Source: Mycobacterium sp. MBM (GTDB lineage Bacteria > Actinomycetota > Actinomycetes > Mycobacteriales > Mycobacteriaceae). From it: a stretch of 64,000 bases of DNA. Where the stretch lies: the NCBI GenBank assembly GCA_021648845.1, contig JAKJHY010000007.1:124001-188000 (forward strand). Reading direction: 5' to 3'. Made by a program: the position numbers and the translations under genes. This document shows positions 27,160 to 36,092 of this stretch, one piece after another (position 1 is the stretch's first letter; each line of letters opens with the position of its first letter). A model generated the notes under the pieces. That model ran no database searches and was not told the DNA's origin. It saw nothing but the letters and a program-made list of their open reading frames with translations.

Positions 27160-27351
27160 ATGCACGTAGAAGTCGATCGTGACCGCTGCGAAGGCAATGC
27201 GGTGTGTCTCGGTATCGCCCCCGACCTGTTTGATCTCGATGACGATGACTACGCGGTGGTGAAGGCCCACCCGGTGCCCGCCGACCAGGAGGACCTGGCC
27301 GAGCAGTCCATCGCAGAATGCCCACGGGCAGCCCTGATCCGAAAAGACTAA
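27160..27351 (+). CDS. fdxD: [3Fe-4S] ferredoxin FdxD
   Basis: The 63-residue ferredoxin has the motif CEGNAVC (residues 10-16) and a distal CP pair (AECPRAAL), typical of mycobacterial single-cluster ferredoxins in which the second position of the cluster motif is not Cys; here it is Asn. It probably passes electrons to CYP142/CYP125-type P450s or to another sterol enzyme. A GAGGAGG ribosome site is present upstream. Confidence 0.92.
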   Translation: MHVEVDRDRCEGNAVCLGIAPDLFDLDDDDYAVVKAHPVPADQEDLAEQSIAECPRAALIRKD

Positions 27352-27373
27352 AGAGACTAGAGGTATTCGTACA

Positions 27374-28303
27374 GTGGCTCCAGACACCGCAACGAACGAA
27401 AATCCGATCGACCTGTCCGGCAAGGTCGCCGTCGTCACCGGCGCGGCCGCGGGCCTCGGCCGCGCCGAGGCGATCGGGCTGGCCCGCGCCGGCGCGACCG
27501 TCGTGGTCAACGACATGGCCGGCGCACTCGACACCTCGGATGTGCTCGCCGAGATCGAGGCCGCCGGGTCCAAGGGGGTGGCGGTCGCCGGGGATATCAG
27601 CGCCCGCAGCACCGCGGACGAACTGGTGGAGACCGCGGATCGGCTGGGGGGCTTGAGCATCGTTGTCAACAACGCCGGTATCACCCGGGACCGCATGCTG
27701 TTCAACATGTCCGACGATGACTGGGACGCGGTGATCGCCGTGCATCTGCGTGGTCATTTCCTGCTGACCCGCAATGCCGCGACCTATTGGAAGGCCAAGG
27801 CCAAGGAGTCTGCCGATGGTCAGGTGTACGGCCGGATCATCAACACGTCCTCGGAAGCCGGTATCGCAGGGCCGGTCGGGCAGGCCAACTACGGTGCGGC
27901 CAAGGCCGGTATCACCGCACTGACGCTGTCGGCGGCCCGTGGCCTGAGCCGGTATGGCGTGCGCGCCAATGCGATCGCGCCCCGCGCGCGGACGGCGATG
28001 ACCGCAGATGTCTTCGGCGACGCGCCCGAACTCGGCGAGGGTCAGGTCGACGCGCTGTCACCGGAACACGTCGTCACCTTGGTGAGCTACCTGGCATCAC
28101 CGGCTTCGGACCGGGTGAACGGTCAGTTGTTCATCGTGTACGGCCCGACGGTGACCCTGGTGGCCGCGCCGGTGGCCGCGCAGCGTTTCGACGCGCGCGG
28201 TGACGCCTGGGACCCGGCTGCGCTCAGCGCGACGCTGGGGGACTTCTTTGCTGAGAGGGATCCGGAAATAGGATTCTCCGCGACTGCACTGTTGGGTTCT
28301 TGA
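27374..28303 (+). CDS. SDR, probable 17-beta-hydroxysteroid / hydroxyacyl-CoA dehydrogenase (Rv3502c-like)
   Basis: The 309-residue SDR starts at a GTG 22 bases after fdxD. VVTGAAAGLGRAEAIG is the cofactor motif, NNAGITRD follows, and SSEAGIAGPVGQANYGAAKAG carries the Ser and YxxxK residues. It resembles the Hsd4A group, reported to act both on the 17-hydroxyl and on side-chain hydroxyacyl-CoA. It lies in the KstR-controlled fdxD unit just before mce4. Confidence 0.88.
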   Translation: MAPDTATNENPIDLSGKVAVVTGAAAGLGRAEAIGLARAGATVVVNDMAGALDTSDVLAEIEAAGSKGVAVAGDISARSTADELVETADRLGGLSIVVNNAGITRDRMLFNMSDDDWDAVIAVHLRGHFLLTRNAATYWKAKAKESADGQVYGRIINTSSEAGIAGPVGQANYGAAKAGITALTLSAARGLSRYGVRANAIAPRARTAMTADVFGDAPELGEGQVDALSPEHVVTLVSYLASPASDRVNGQLFIVYGPTVTLVAAPVAAQRFDARGDAWDPAALSATLGDFFAERDPEIGFSATALLGS

Positions 28304-28339
28304 CTTCAGAGAATTTCATATCCGCCGGTCTGGGGTCGA

Positions 28340-28353
28340 TAGAACACGTTCTC
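28340..28353. promoter_or_regulatory. KstR-type operator 1 of the mce4 promoter
   Basis: TAGAACACGTTCTC matches the KstR consensus except for the last base. It is the distal member of a pair in the 270-base gap before yrbE4A. Confidence 0.78.
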
Positions 28354-28427
28354 GAATGACCTCGGTCACACCGGCCGTGAACAGCAAAAATGCGAGATTT
28401 ACACGAAGATTGCGGTTCTTTGACACT

Positions 28428-28441
28428 GTGAACGTGTTCTA
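28428..28441. promoter_or_regulatory. KstR-type operator 2 of the mce4 promoter
   Basis: GTGAACGTGTTCTA matches the consensus except for the first base. Its centre is 88 bases downstream of site 1. The following TAGTTATTAT resembles a -10 element. The 270-base gap (28304-28573) holds no other gene that I can support. Confidence 0.8.
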
Positions 28442-28573
28442 GTTATTATGAGCCCGCTCACTAAGTTGAGGTCAAAAACAGGGGTGGAAAAGCCGCCGGA
28501 GCGAACAGATTCCCGCTATTGTCGGTTTCTTCGCCAGTGTGGGCGGCAGCCCCTTTCGAGAATGGAGTCGAGG

Positions 28574-29335
28574 TTGATCGAACAGCTTGCGGCTCCGGCG
28601 CGGGCCGTGGGTGGGTTCGTCGAAATGGCCATCGACACCTTCGTCAAGATGTTTAAAAGGCCGTTCCAGTTCCGCGAATTTCTCGATCAGACGTGGATGA
28701 TCGCGCGGGTGTCGTTGGTGCCGACGCTCCTGGTGTCCATTCCGTTCACGGTCCTGGTCGCCTTCACTCTCAACATCCTCCTTCGCGAGATCGGCGCGGC
28801 TGACCTTTCCGGGTCGGGTACTGCTTTCGGGACCGTGACTCAGCTTGGTCCGATAACCACTGTGCTCGTCGTCGCCGGCGCAGGGGCGACGGCGATATGC
28901 GCCGACCTCGGCGCGCGGACCATCCGCGAGGAGATCGACGCCATGCGTGTGCTGGGCATCGACCCGATCCATCGTCTGGTGGTGCCCCGCGTACTGGCAT
29001 CGACGGTCGTGGCGATGTTGCTCAACGGCTTTGTCATCCTGATCGGTCTGAGCGGGGGTTATGTTTTTTCCGTGCTCCTCCAGGGAGTCAACCCGGGGGC
29101 TTTCATCAGTGGCCTGACCATTCTCACCGGTTTGGGCGAGCTGATCATCTCGGAAGTCAAGGCTGTGCTGTTCGGTCTGATGGCGGGACTCGTGGGTTGC
29201 TACCGCGGGCTCACCGTGAAAGGCGGGCCCAAGGGCGTTGGAGAAGCCGTCAACGAAACCGTCATCTATGCCTTCATCTGTCTCTTCGTGATCAATGTGC
29301 TGATGACTGCCATCGGCGTCCGGGTTCTCGACTGA
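28574..29335 (+). CDS. yrbE4A: Mce4 permease subunit YrbE4A
   Basis: The 253-residue MlaE-type permease starts at TTG 28574 (LIEQLAAPARAVGG), with GGAG six bases upstream; this aligns with the known YrbE4A N-terminus. An ATG at 28448 would add 42 residues that look unlike the family. Five or six membrane segments and the motif GARTIREEIDAMRVLGIDPI are visible. It forms the inner-membrane channel of the Mce4 steroid importer together with YrbE4B and an MceG ATPase encoded elsewhere. Confidence 0.93.
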   Translation: MIEQLAAPARAVGGFVEMAIDTFVKMFKRPFQFREFLDQTWMIARVSLVPTLLVSIPFTVLVAFTLNILLREIGAADLSGSGTAFGTVTQLGPITTVLVVAGAGATAICADLGARTIREEIDAMRVLGIDPIHRLVVPRVLASTVVAMLLNGFVILIGLSGGYVFSVLLQGVNPGAFISGLTILTGLGELIISEVKAVLFGLMAGLVGCYRGLTVKGGPKGVGEAVNETVIYAFICLFVINVLMTAIGVRVLD

Positions 29336-30189
29336 TGAGTCAGCTGGGAAGCTACGACGTCACCCTGCGCCTGCGGCGGGTGCTGGGACGGCTACCCCGT
29401 GCCGTCGACTCATTCGGCGAGCAGGCGCTGTTCTACGGCGAATCGATCCGATACATCCCGAACGCGTTACGGCGATATCGCAGAGAAACGTTTCGGCTGA
29501 TCGCGGAGATGACGCTGGGCACCGGTGCGCTCATCCTCATCGGCGGTACAGTCGGCGTGGCGGCGTTCCTCACTTTGGCTTCGGGCGGCGTCATCGCCGT
29601 GCAGGGTTACCAGTCTTTGGGCAACATCGGCATCGAAGCGCTCACCGGATTCCTGAGTGCTTACCTGAATGTGCGCATAGTGGCGCCGATCATCGCGGGC
29701 ATCGCACTCGCCGCCACCATCGGCGCCGGCACCACTGCCCAGCTGGGGGCGATGCGCATCGCCGAGGAGATCGACGCTGTCGAATCGATGGCCGTGCATT
29801 CGGTGTCCTACATGGTGTCAACCCGGATCGTCGCTGGGCTGGTGGCAATCATCCCGCTTTATTCTCTTGCCACGTTGGCGGCGTTCTTCTCTGCGCGCAC
29901 CATCACCGTCTACGTCAACGGACAATCTGCGGGTCTCTACGATCACTACTTCAATACGTTCCTGATACCGACCGACCTCTTGTGGTCGTTCGCGCAGGCG
30001 ATCGTGATGGCGATCTCGGTCATGCTGGTCCACACCTACCACGGATTCAACGCGTCGGGCGGTCCAGTAGGCGTGGGCGTCGCGGTGGGCAAGGCGGTTC
30101 GGACGTCGCTGATCGTTGTCGTCGTCATCACATTGCTCATTTCCCTTGGCGTGTATGGCGCCACCGGTAACTTCAACCTGTCTGGCTAG
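29335..30189 (+). CDS. yrbE4B: Mce4 permease subunit YrbE4B
   Basis: The 284-residue MlaE-type permease overlaps yrbE4A by one base (TGATG). It has the family motif GAMRIAEEIDAVESMAVHSV and multiple hydrophobic helices. It is the partner of YrbE4A in the cytoplasmic-membrane part of Mce4. Confidence 0.94.
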   Translation: MSQLGSYDVTLRLRRVLGRLPRAVDSFGEQALFYGESIRYIPNALRRYRRETFRLIAEMTLGTGALILIGGTVGVAAFLTLASGGVIAVQGYQSLGNIGIEALTGFLSAYLNVRIVAPIIAGIALAATIGAGTTAQLGAMRIAEEIDAVESMAVHSVSYMVSTRIVAGLVAIIPLYSLATLAAFFSARTITVYVNGQSAGLYDHYFNTFLIPTDLLWSFAQAIVMAISVMLVHTYHGFNASGGPVGVGVAVGKAVRTSLIVVVVITLLISLGVYGATGNFNLSG

Positions 30190-30202
30190 AAAGGAGAGCG
30201 CA

Positions 30203-31393
30203 GTGCCGAGAACCGCCGCGATCAGAATCGCCGCAGCAGTATTGTCGTTGATAGTTGCCGCGTTCTCGCTGCTCACCTACCTCGCCTACACCGCTGCGTT
30301 CACCCGGACCGACACCGTGACGGTGACCTCGTCGCGAGCTGGCCTGGTCATGGACAGAGACGCCAAGGTCAAGTACCGCGGCATTCAAATCGGCAAGGTG
30401 GAGGACATCGCATACTCCGGTGACCTGGCGAAGTTGACGCTCGCCATCAACCGCGACGAAATGCGCTATGTTCCCTCCAACGCGCCGGTGCGCATCGCGA
30501 GCACGACGGTGTTCGGTGCGAAGTCGGTGGAATTCCTTGCGCCGGAACAACCGTCCGATACCCCGCTGCGACCAGGAGCCAGCGTCCAGGCCGACGCGGT
30601 GCAGTTGGAAGCCAATACGCTGTTCCAGAACCTGATCGACGTGTTGAACAAGGTCAACCCGACGCACCTCAACGCGACCATGTCGGCCCTAGCGGAGGGC
30701 TTGCGCGGGCATGGTGACGATTTCGGGGCCACCGCAGCTGGACTCAATCAGCTACTTGCGCAGTTGAATCCGAAGTTGCCGATGTTCGAGTCCGTCGTCT
30801 CACAGCTAGCGACAGTGACCAACATCTACGGCGATGCGGGACCCGGCCTGGTGACTGTGATCGACAATGTGCCGGCGATCAGCGATACGTTGGTAGGCGA
30901 GCAGGAGAATCTGAACGCGACGCTCCTCGCGGCGATCGGTTTGGCCAACGAGGGGGCCACCACGCTGGAGCCGGGAGCTGACGATTACATTGCCGCCATT
31001 CAGCGGCTGAGAGCGCCGCTGGCGGTGCTGGGCGATTATTCGCCGGTGCTCGGCTGCATCGTGCAGGGCGTGGCGATTGGAGCCCAGCGCGGGGCGGAGA
31101 TCGTCGGTGGCAAGAAACCTGGTGCGATGGTCAGTTCCAGCTTCGTGCTGGGCGTGCCGTCGTACACCTATCCGGAGAGCCTGCCGATCGTGAATGCGTC
31201 GGGCGGGCCAAACTGCCGCGGCCTTCCGCACCTTCCCACCAAGCAGTACGGCGGCTCATTCTTCAAGTCGCCGTTCCTGGTCACCGACAACGCGCTCATT
31301 CCGTACGAGCCGTTCACGGAGGTTCAGGTCGACGCCCCGTCGACGTTCCAATTCCTGTTCAACGGTGCCTTCGCAGAACGCGATGACTTCTGA
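30203..31393 (+). CDS. mce4A: Mce family protein Mce4A
   Basis: The 396-residue product starts at GTG 30203 after AAGGAG. One N-terminal membrane anchor (about 7-30) is followed by an MCE domain (about 37-115, including KVKYRGIQIGKVEDI) and a long helical, coiled-coil-prone region. Mce4A-F are thought to assemble a periplasm-spanning tube carrying cholesterol to YrbE4AB. The 14-base gap after yrbE4B is one of the few real gaps in the operon. Confidence 0.94.
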   Translation: MPRTAAIRIAAAVLSLIVAAFSLLTYLAYTAAFTRTDTVTVTSSRAGLVMDRDAKVKYRGIQIGKVEDIAYSGDLAKLTLAINRDEMRYVPSNAPVRIASTTVFGAKSVEFLAPEQPSDTPLRPGASVQADAVQLEANTLFQNLIDVLNKVNPTHLNATMSALAEGLRGHGDDFGATAAGLNQLLAQLNPKLPMFESVVSQLATVTNIYGDAGPGLVTVIDNVPAISDTLVGEQENLNATLLAAIGLANEGATTLEPGADDYIAAIQRLRAPLAVLGDYSPVLGCIVQGVAIGAQRGAEIVGGKKPGAMVSSSFVLGVPSYTYPESLPIVNASGGPNCRGLPHLPTKQYGGSFFKSPFLVTDNALIPYEPFTEVQVDAPSTFQFLFNGAFAERDDF

Positions 31394-32427
31394 TGGGGCA
31401 ACGGGCATTGCCGGTCAAGGTCGGCATCTTCGTTGTGGTGATGCTCATCGTGGCCGCCGGCTTGGTGGTGGTCTTCGGCGAGTTCCGGTTCGCCGCGAGC
31501 AACCGTTATCACGCCACATTTAGTGACGCGTCGCGCTTGGACGGCGGTACCGACGTCCGGATCGCCGGCGTGCCGGTGGGAACTGTCGACGCCGTGACGT
31601 TAAACGCCGACAACACCGTCGATGTCGCGTTCAGCCTGGACAAGAAATATCAGTTGTACACGTCGACGCGGGCCGTGATCCGCTATGAAAACCTGGTCGG
31701 CGACCGCTTCATGGAAATCACAACCGGTCCCGGCGAGCTGAGGAAGTTGCCCGTGGGTGGGATGATCGGCATGGAGCAGACCCAGCCGGCTTTGGATCTC
31801 GACGCGCTGCTCGGTGGTCTGCGCCCGGTGGTCAAGGGGCTGAACGGGGAGCAGATCAATCAGATAAGCGGCGCCATCCTCGAGTTGCTGCAGGGCGAGG
31901 GTGGTGCCCTGTCTCGGTTGCTCTCGGAGTCCGGGACTTTCAGTCAGACACTGGGCGATCGCTACCAGGTGATCTCCGAGGTGATCAACAGCCTCAACGA
32001 GGTGTTGGGAACCATCGACGCGAAAAGTGCCGAGTTCGATTCCAGCGTGGACCAACTGCAGAAGCTCGTCAGCGGGCTTGCGGCGGGTCGTGACCCGATC
32101 GCGGGGGCGATACCGCCGCTGGCCTCAACGGCGACAGATCTGACGGAGATGCTGGCTGATTCGCGACGACCACTGCAGGGCGTCCTCGAGAATCTCCGCC
32201 CGCTGGCGACTGAGTTCGACAATCGCAAGGCCGAGGTCAACCAGGTCATCGAACCGCTGGCAGAGAACTACCTGCGGCTCAACTCACTCGGAGCCTACGG
32301 CTCCTACTTCAACTACTACATATGCGCTACGACGCTCAAATTCAACGGGCCGGCGGGCAGCGACATCTACCTGCCGATCGGTGGCGTGCCCGACCTTTCT
32401 AAAGGCAGGTGCTCTGACAATGGATAA
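31393..32427 (+). CDS. mce4B: Mce family protein Mce4B
   Basis: The 344-residue product overlaps mce4A by one base. It has an N-terminal anchor (about 8-28), an MCE domain with GGTDVRIAGVPVGTVDAV and NLVGDRFMEI, and a helical C-terminal part. It is part of the Mce4 import complex. Confidence 0.94.
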   Translation: MGQRALPVKVGIFVVVMLIVAAGLVVVFGEFRFAASNRYHATFSDASRLDGGTDVRIAGVPVGTVDAVTLNADNTVDVAFSLDKKYQLYTSTRAVIRYENLVGDRFMEITTGPGELRKLPVGGMIGMEQTQPALDLDALLGGLRPVVKGLNGEQINQISGAILELLQGEGGALSRLLSESGTFSQTLGDRYQVISEVINSLNEVLGTIDAKSAEFDSSVDQLQKLVSGLAAGRDPIAGAIPPLASTATDLTEMLADSRRPLQGVLENLRPLATEFDNRKAEVNQVIEPLAENYLRLNSLGAYGSYFNYYICATTLKFNGPAGSDIYLPIGGVPDLSKGRCSDNG

Positions 32428-33466
32428 AACGTTACGGGCGGGCTTCTTCGGCATCGTCGTAGTGGTGTGCGTCTTGTTCGTCGCGTTCGGCTACAGCTCT
32501 CTGCCGTTTTATCCGCAGGGGAAATCGTATGAGGCCTTCTTCGCCGATGCCAGCGGTATCTCGCCGGGTAATGACGTCAACATCTCCGGTATTACCGTCG
32601 GCAGTGTGACCGATGTCGGGCTCGCCGGCGATGCCGCGCGTGTGACGTTCACCGTGAACCGGAAGCACAGATTGGGTGATCAGACGCTGGTGTCGATCCG
32701 GACGGATACAGTTCTGGGGGCGAGATCACTGGGTATCGTGCCGCAGGGCGGTGGATCAGTGACCTCTATTCCCCTGAGCCGCACCACAGTTCCGTATACC
32801 TTGAATTCGGCACTGCAGGATCTCGGTCAGAATTCCGCCGCGCTCGACAAAGACCAGCTGACTCAGGCATTGACGGTACTGACGAATTCATTTCGCGACG
32901 CGACGCCCGAACTGCGCCGCACGCTCGATGGGGTGGCCACGCTGTCGAGCAGTATCAACGCCAACGACGAAGCGCTGGGTCAGCTATTGGCACGTGCGAA
33001 ATCGGTGATCGGGATGCTCGCGGACAGGGCAGGCCAGGTGAACACACTTGTCACCGACGGCAACCAACTGTTCGCCGCGCTCGACGAGCGGCGGATCGCA
33101 CTCAGTACGCTGATCGCGGGTATCGATGATGTCTCCGAGCAGCTCTCGGGATTTGTTGCCGATAATCGCCGGGAATTCGGCCCGGCGTTGAAGAAGTTGA
33201 ATGCGGTGTTGGACAATCTGCTCGAACGTCGTGAGCACATCAGTGAGGCGTTGAAGCGGCTACCGCCATATGCCACTGCGCTCGGCGAGTCGGTCGGATC
33301 CGCTTCGGGTTTCATGGTCAACCTGCCCAATGCGATACCGAACAACACTCAGACTGCTCTTCTGCTGGACGCTTACTTCCAACCGGGCAAGATCCCGGAC
33401 AGCCTGGCTGACTTGTTGCGTGGATTCATCAACGAGCGATTGATCATAAGGCCTAAGACACCATGA
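32420..33466 (+). CDS. mce4C: Mce family protein Mce4C
   Basis: The 348-residue product starts at ATG 32420 inside the end of mce4B (8-base overlap); this start (MDKTLRAGFFGIVVVV) puts the membrane anchor at the N-terminus. The MCE domain contains GNDVNISGITVGSVTDVGL and VLGARSLGI. It is part of the Mce4 complex. Confidence 0.94.
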   Translation: MDKTLRAGFFGIVVVVCVLFVAFGYSSLPFYPQGKSYEAFFADASGISPGNDVNISGITVGSVTDVGLAGDAARVTFTVNRKHRLGDQTLVSIRTDTVLGARSLGIVPQGGGSVTSIPLSRTTVPYTLNSALQDLGQNSAALDKDQLTQALTVLTNSFRDATPELRRTLDGVATLSSSINANDEALGQLLARAKSVIGMLADRAGQVNTLVTDGNQLFAALDERRIALSTLIAGIDDVSEQLSGFVADNRREFGPALKKLNAVLDNLLERREHISEALKRLPPYATALGESVGSASGFMVNLPNAIPNNTQTALLLDAYFQPGKIPDSLADLLRGFINERLIIRPKTP

Positions 33467-34899
33467 GACGATGGATGCGTTTTGGCGTCATAGGCGCGCT
33501 GCTGGTCGGTCTGATCGGTGGGACGTATGTGGTTTGGCCACGAGTCTCCAACTACACCGTGGTCGGATACTTCAGTTCGGCGGCGGGCTTGTATCCGGGC
33601 GACGAAGTGCGCATCGTCGGTGTGCCGGTGGGTTTGATCGAATCGATCTCACCGCAGGCCGATGCCGTGAAAATCACCATGCGGATCCAGCATGACGTCA
33701 AGCTGCCCGCCGACGCCCGTGCAGTGATGCTGGCGCCTAACCTCGTGTCTGCAAGGTTCATTCAGATCACGCCCGCCTATCGACAAGGCCCGGCGATGAC
33801 GGATGGCGACAGCATCGAGTTGGGTCGCACGGCCGTGCCAGTGGAGTGGGACGATGTCAAGACCGAGCTGACCAGGCTGAGTCAGACTCTCGGACCTTCT
33901 GCCGGTCAGGTCCAGGGGCCACTCACCCAGTTCGTGAATCAGGCCGCCGACACCTTCGACGGCAACGGCGATTCCTTCCGGCAAGCGTTGCGGGAGCTGT
34001 CACAGACTGCCGGGCGACTGGGCGACTCCAGCACCGACCTGTTCGACACTGTGAAAAATCTTCACATTCTGGTCGACGCCCTGTCCAGGAGCAATGAGCA
34101 AATCGTTCAGTTCAGCGGGCACCTGGCGTCGGTGTCACAGGTCTTGGCCGATAGCTCCGTGGGGTTGGACGACACGGTGGGCAGTCTCAACCAAGCTCTG
34201 TCCGACGTTCGGGGTTTTCTCGGCGAGCACAACGAGACGCTGATCGGCAGCGTCAACAGGTTGACCGACCTGACCAGCATCCTCACGACCCAGACCGACG
34301 ACGTCGAGCAGATCTTGCATGTCTTGCCGAACGCGATGGCAAACTTCTACAACGTTTACAACCCCGCCCAGGGCACAGCCAACGGGCTGTTGGGCCTACC
34401 CGAGTTCGCCAACCCCGTGCAGTTCATTTGCGGAAGTTTCGAAGCCGCAGGGATGCCCGACTACGACAAACGGAACGAGATCTGTCGTCAGCGGATGGCT
34501 CCGGTGCTCAAACGCCTGGCGGTGAACTATCCGCCGATCATGGCCCACGGCGTCAATACGATCACCGCGTACAAGGGCCAGGTTATTTACGACACTCCTG
34601 CGACTGAGGCGAAGGCGCAGACCTACATCCCGCACCTGGAATGGATACCGGCTGAGGGACGGTTCCCGCCTCGTGCGGGCAATGAGGGCGATCCCAGTGC
34701 GTTGCTTCTGCCGCAGAATCCAGCTCCCGGTCCGCCGCCTCCTGCACAGCCGTTCACACTCGGCCCGGTGATTCCGCCGGCTGGTCCACCACCGGGTCCT
34801 GCGCCGGCCGCTGCGCCTGCGCCCGGTCCGCTTCCCGCCGAGGCGGCCGTCCCGGGTCTGCAGCCGGGCCCTCCACAACAGCCAGGAGGTGGCTCATGA
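33463..34899 (+). CDS. mce4D: Mce family protein Mce4D with proline-rich tail
   Basis: The 478-residue product overlaps mce4C (ATGA). After the anchor (about 8-26) and MCE domain (GDEVRIVGVPVGLIESI) comes a helical region. A Pro/Ala/Gly-rich tail begins at about residue 420 and looks disordered. The tail may cross or bind the cell wall; this is inference. Confidence 0.93.
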   Translation: MRRWMRFGVIGALLVGLIGGTYVVWPRVSNYTVVGYFSSAAGLYPGDEVRIVGVPVGLIESISPQADAVKITMRIQHDVKLPADARAVMLAPNLVSARFIQITPAYRQGPAMTDGDSIELGRTAVPVEWDDVKTELTRLSQTLGPSAGQVQGPLTQFVNQAADTFDGNGDSFRQALRELSQTAGRLGDSSTDLFDTVKNLHILVDALSRSNEQIVQFSGHLASVSQVLADSSVGLDDTVGSLNQALSDVRGFLGEHNETLIGSVNRLTDLTSILTTQTDDVEQILHVLPNAMANFYNVYNPAQGTANGLLGLPEFANPVQFICGSFEAAGMPDYDKRNEICRQRMAPVLKRLAVNYPPIMAHGVNTITAYKGQVIYDTPATEAKAQTYIPHLEWIPAEGRFPPRAGNEGDPSALLLPQNPAPGPPPPAQPFTLGPVIPPAGPPPGPAPAAAPAPGPLPAEAAVPGLQPGPPQQPGGGS

Positions 34900-36092
34900 C
34901 ACGCGTGTCCTCGCGAGTCAGGGCTGGTCGAGCCGCCCGCCGCACCCTAGTCTTGGGCTCCGGCGTGGCTCTGCTTGCGGGCTGCCAGTTCGGCGGATTG
35001 AACTCGATGAACATGCCGGGCACCGCGGGTCATGGCAAAGGTGCGTTCGCTATCACTGTGGAAGTGCCCGATGTGGCCACGCTGCCGCAGAACTCACCGG
35101 TGATGGTCGACGACGTGACCGTCGGAAGCGTGTCGGGCATCGAGGCCGTCCAAAAACCGGACGGAACGTTCTATGCGGCCGTCGAACTCTCCCTGGATTC
35201 CAATGTCAAATTGCCGGCCAACACGACCGTGAAGGTTGCACAGACGTCACTGTTGGGATCACAGCACATCGAACTAGCCCCGCCGCTTGCCGAACCGCCT
35301 GTTGGCGAGCTGCGGGATGGTGCCCAGATTCCGCTGAGCCAAGGCAGCCGCTATCCCACGACAGAGGAAGTGCTATCCGCTCTCGGGGTGGTCGTTAACA
35401 AGGGCAATCTCGGTGCGCTGCAGGACATCACGCACGAGCTCTACGCTGGTGTGGCCGGTCGTGAGGGACAGTTCGCCGGGCTGATCCCGCGGCTCGCCGA
35501 CCTGGCCACATCCTTGAATCGACAGACAGAAGACATCATCGCAACCGCCGAGGGCTTGAACCGCTTCGCCGGAATCCTTGCGCGCAACAAAGACAGTTTG
35601 GGCCGCACGCTGGACACGTTGCCGGCAGCGCTACGTGTGCTCAACGAAAATCGAGCCCAGATCGTGGATGCTTTTGCCGCGCTGCAAAGGCTAGGCACCG
35701 TCTCGGCGCGGGTCTTGGCCGAAACCAAGGACGATTTCGCCGAGGACCTCATCGACGTGTATGCGGTCATCAAACCGCTCAACGACAACCGCTCGGATTT
35801 CGTGTCCAGCCTCGATAGCCTGGCTACTTTCCCGTTCCCGGGTAAGAATCTGCACCGAGTCGCCCGCGGCGACTACTTCAACGTGTTTGCGACATTCGAT
35901 CTCACGATCCGACGACTCGGCGAGACCATCTTCACGACGTCGTTCTTCGATCCGAATATGAAGCGCATTGCCGAAGTCGTGAATCCGCCGGAATTCTTGA
36001 CTGGAGAGATGGCGAATCTGTCGGGGCAGGCAGCTGATCCGTTCAAGATCCCGGCGGGAACCGCGTCGGGTCAGGAGGTGCCGCCGGAATAA
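34896..36092 (+). CDS. mce4E: Mce family lipoprotein Mce4E (LprN)
   Basis: The 398-residue product overlaps mce4D (ATGA). The signal peptide ends in lipobox LLAGC with Cys30, as in LprN. The MCE domain includes NSPVMVDDVTVGSVSGI and QTSLLGSQHIEL. It is the lipid-anchored member of the Mce4 complex. Confidence 0.94.
   Translation: MTRVSSRVRAGRAARRTLVLGSGVALLAGCQFGGLNSMNMPGTAGHGKGAFAITVEVPDVATLPQNSPVMVDDVTVGSVSGIEAVQKPDGTFYAAVELSLDSNVKLPANTTVKVAQTSLLGSQHIELAPPLAEPPVGELRDGAQIPLSQGSRYPTTEEVLSALGVVVNKGNLGALQDITHELYAGVAGREGQFAGLIPRLADLATSLNRQTEDIIATAEGLNRFAGILARNKDSLGRTLDTLPAALRVLNENRAQIVDAFAALQRLGTVSARVLAETKDDFAEDLIDVYAVIKPLNDNRSDFVSSLDSLATFPFPGKNLHRVARGDYFNVFATFDLTIRRLGETIFTTSFFDPNMKRIAEVVNPPEFLTGEMANLSGQAADPFKIPAGTASGQEVPPE

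Noticed and set aside
28448..28573. ATG 28448 as the start of yrbE4A
   Set aside because: It adds 42 residues unlike the family. TTG 28574 has a good ribosome site and matches the known N-terminus.
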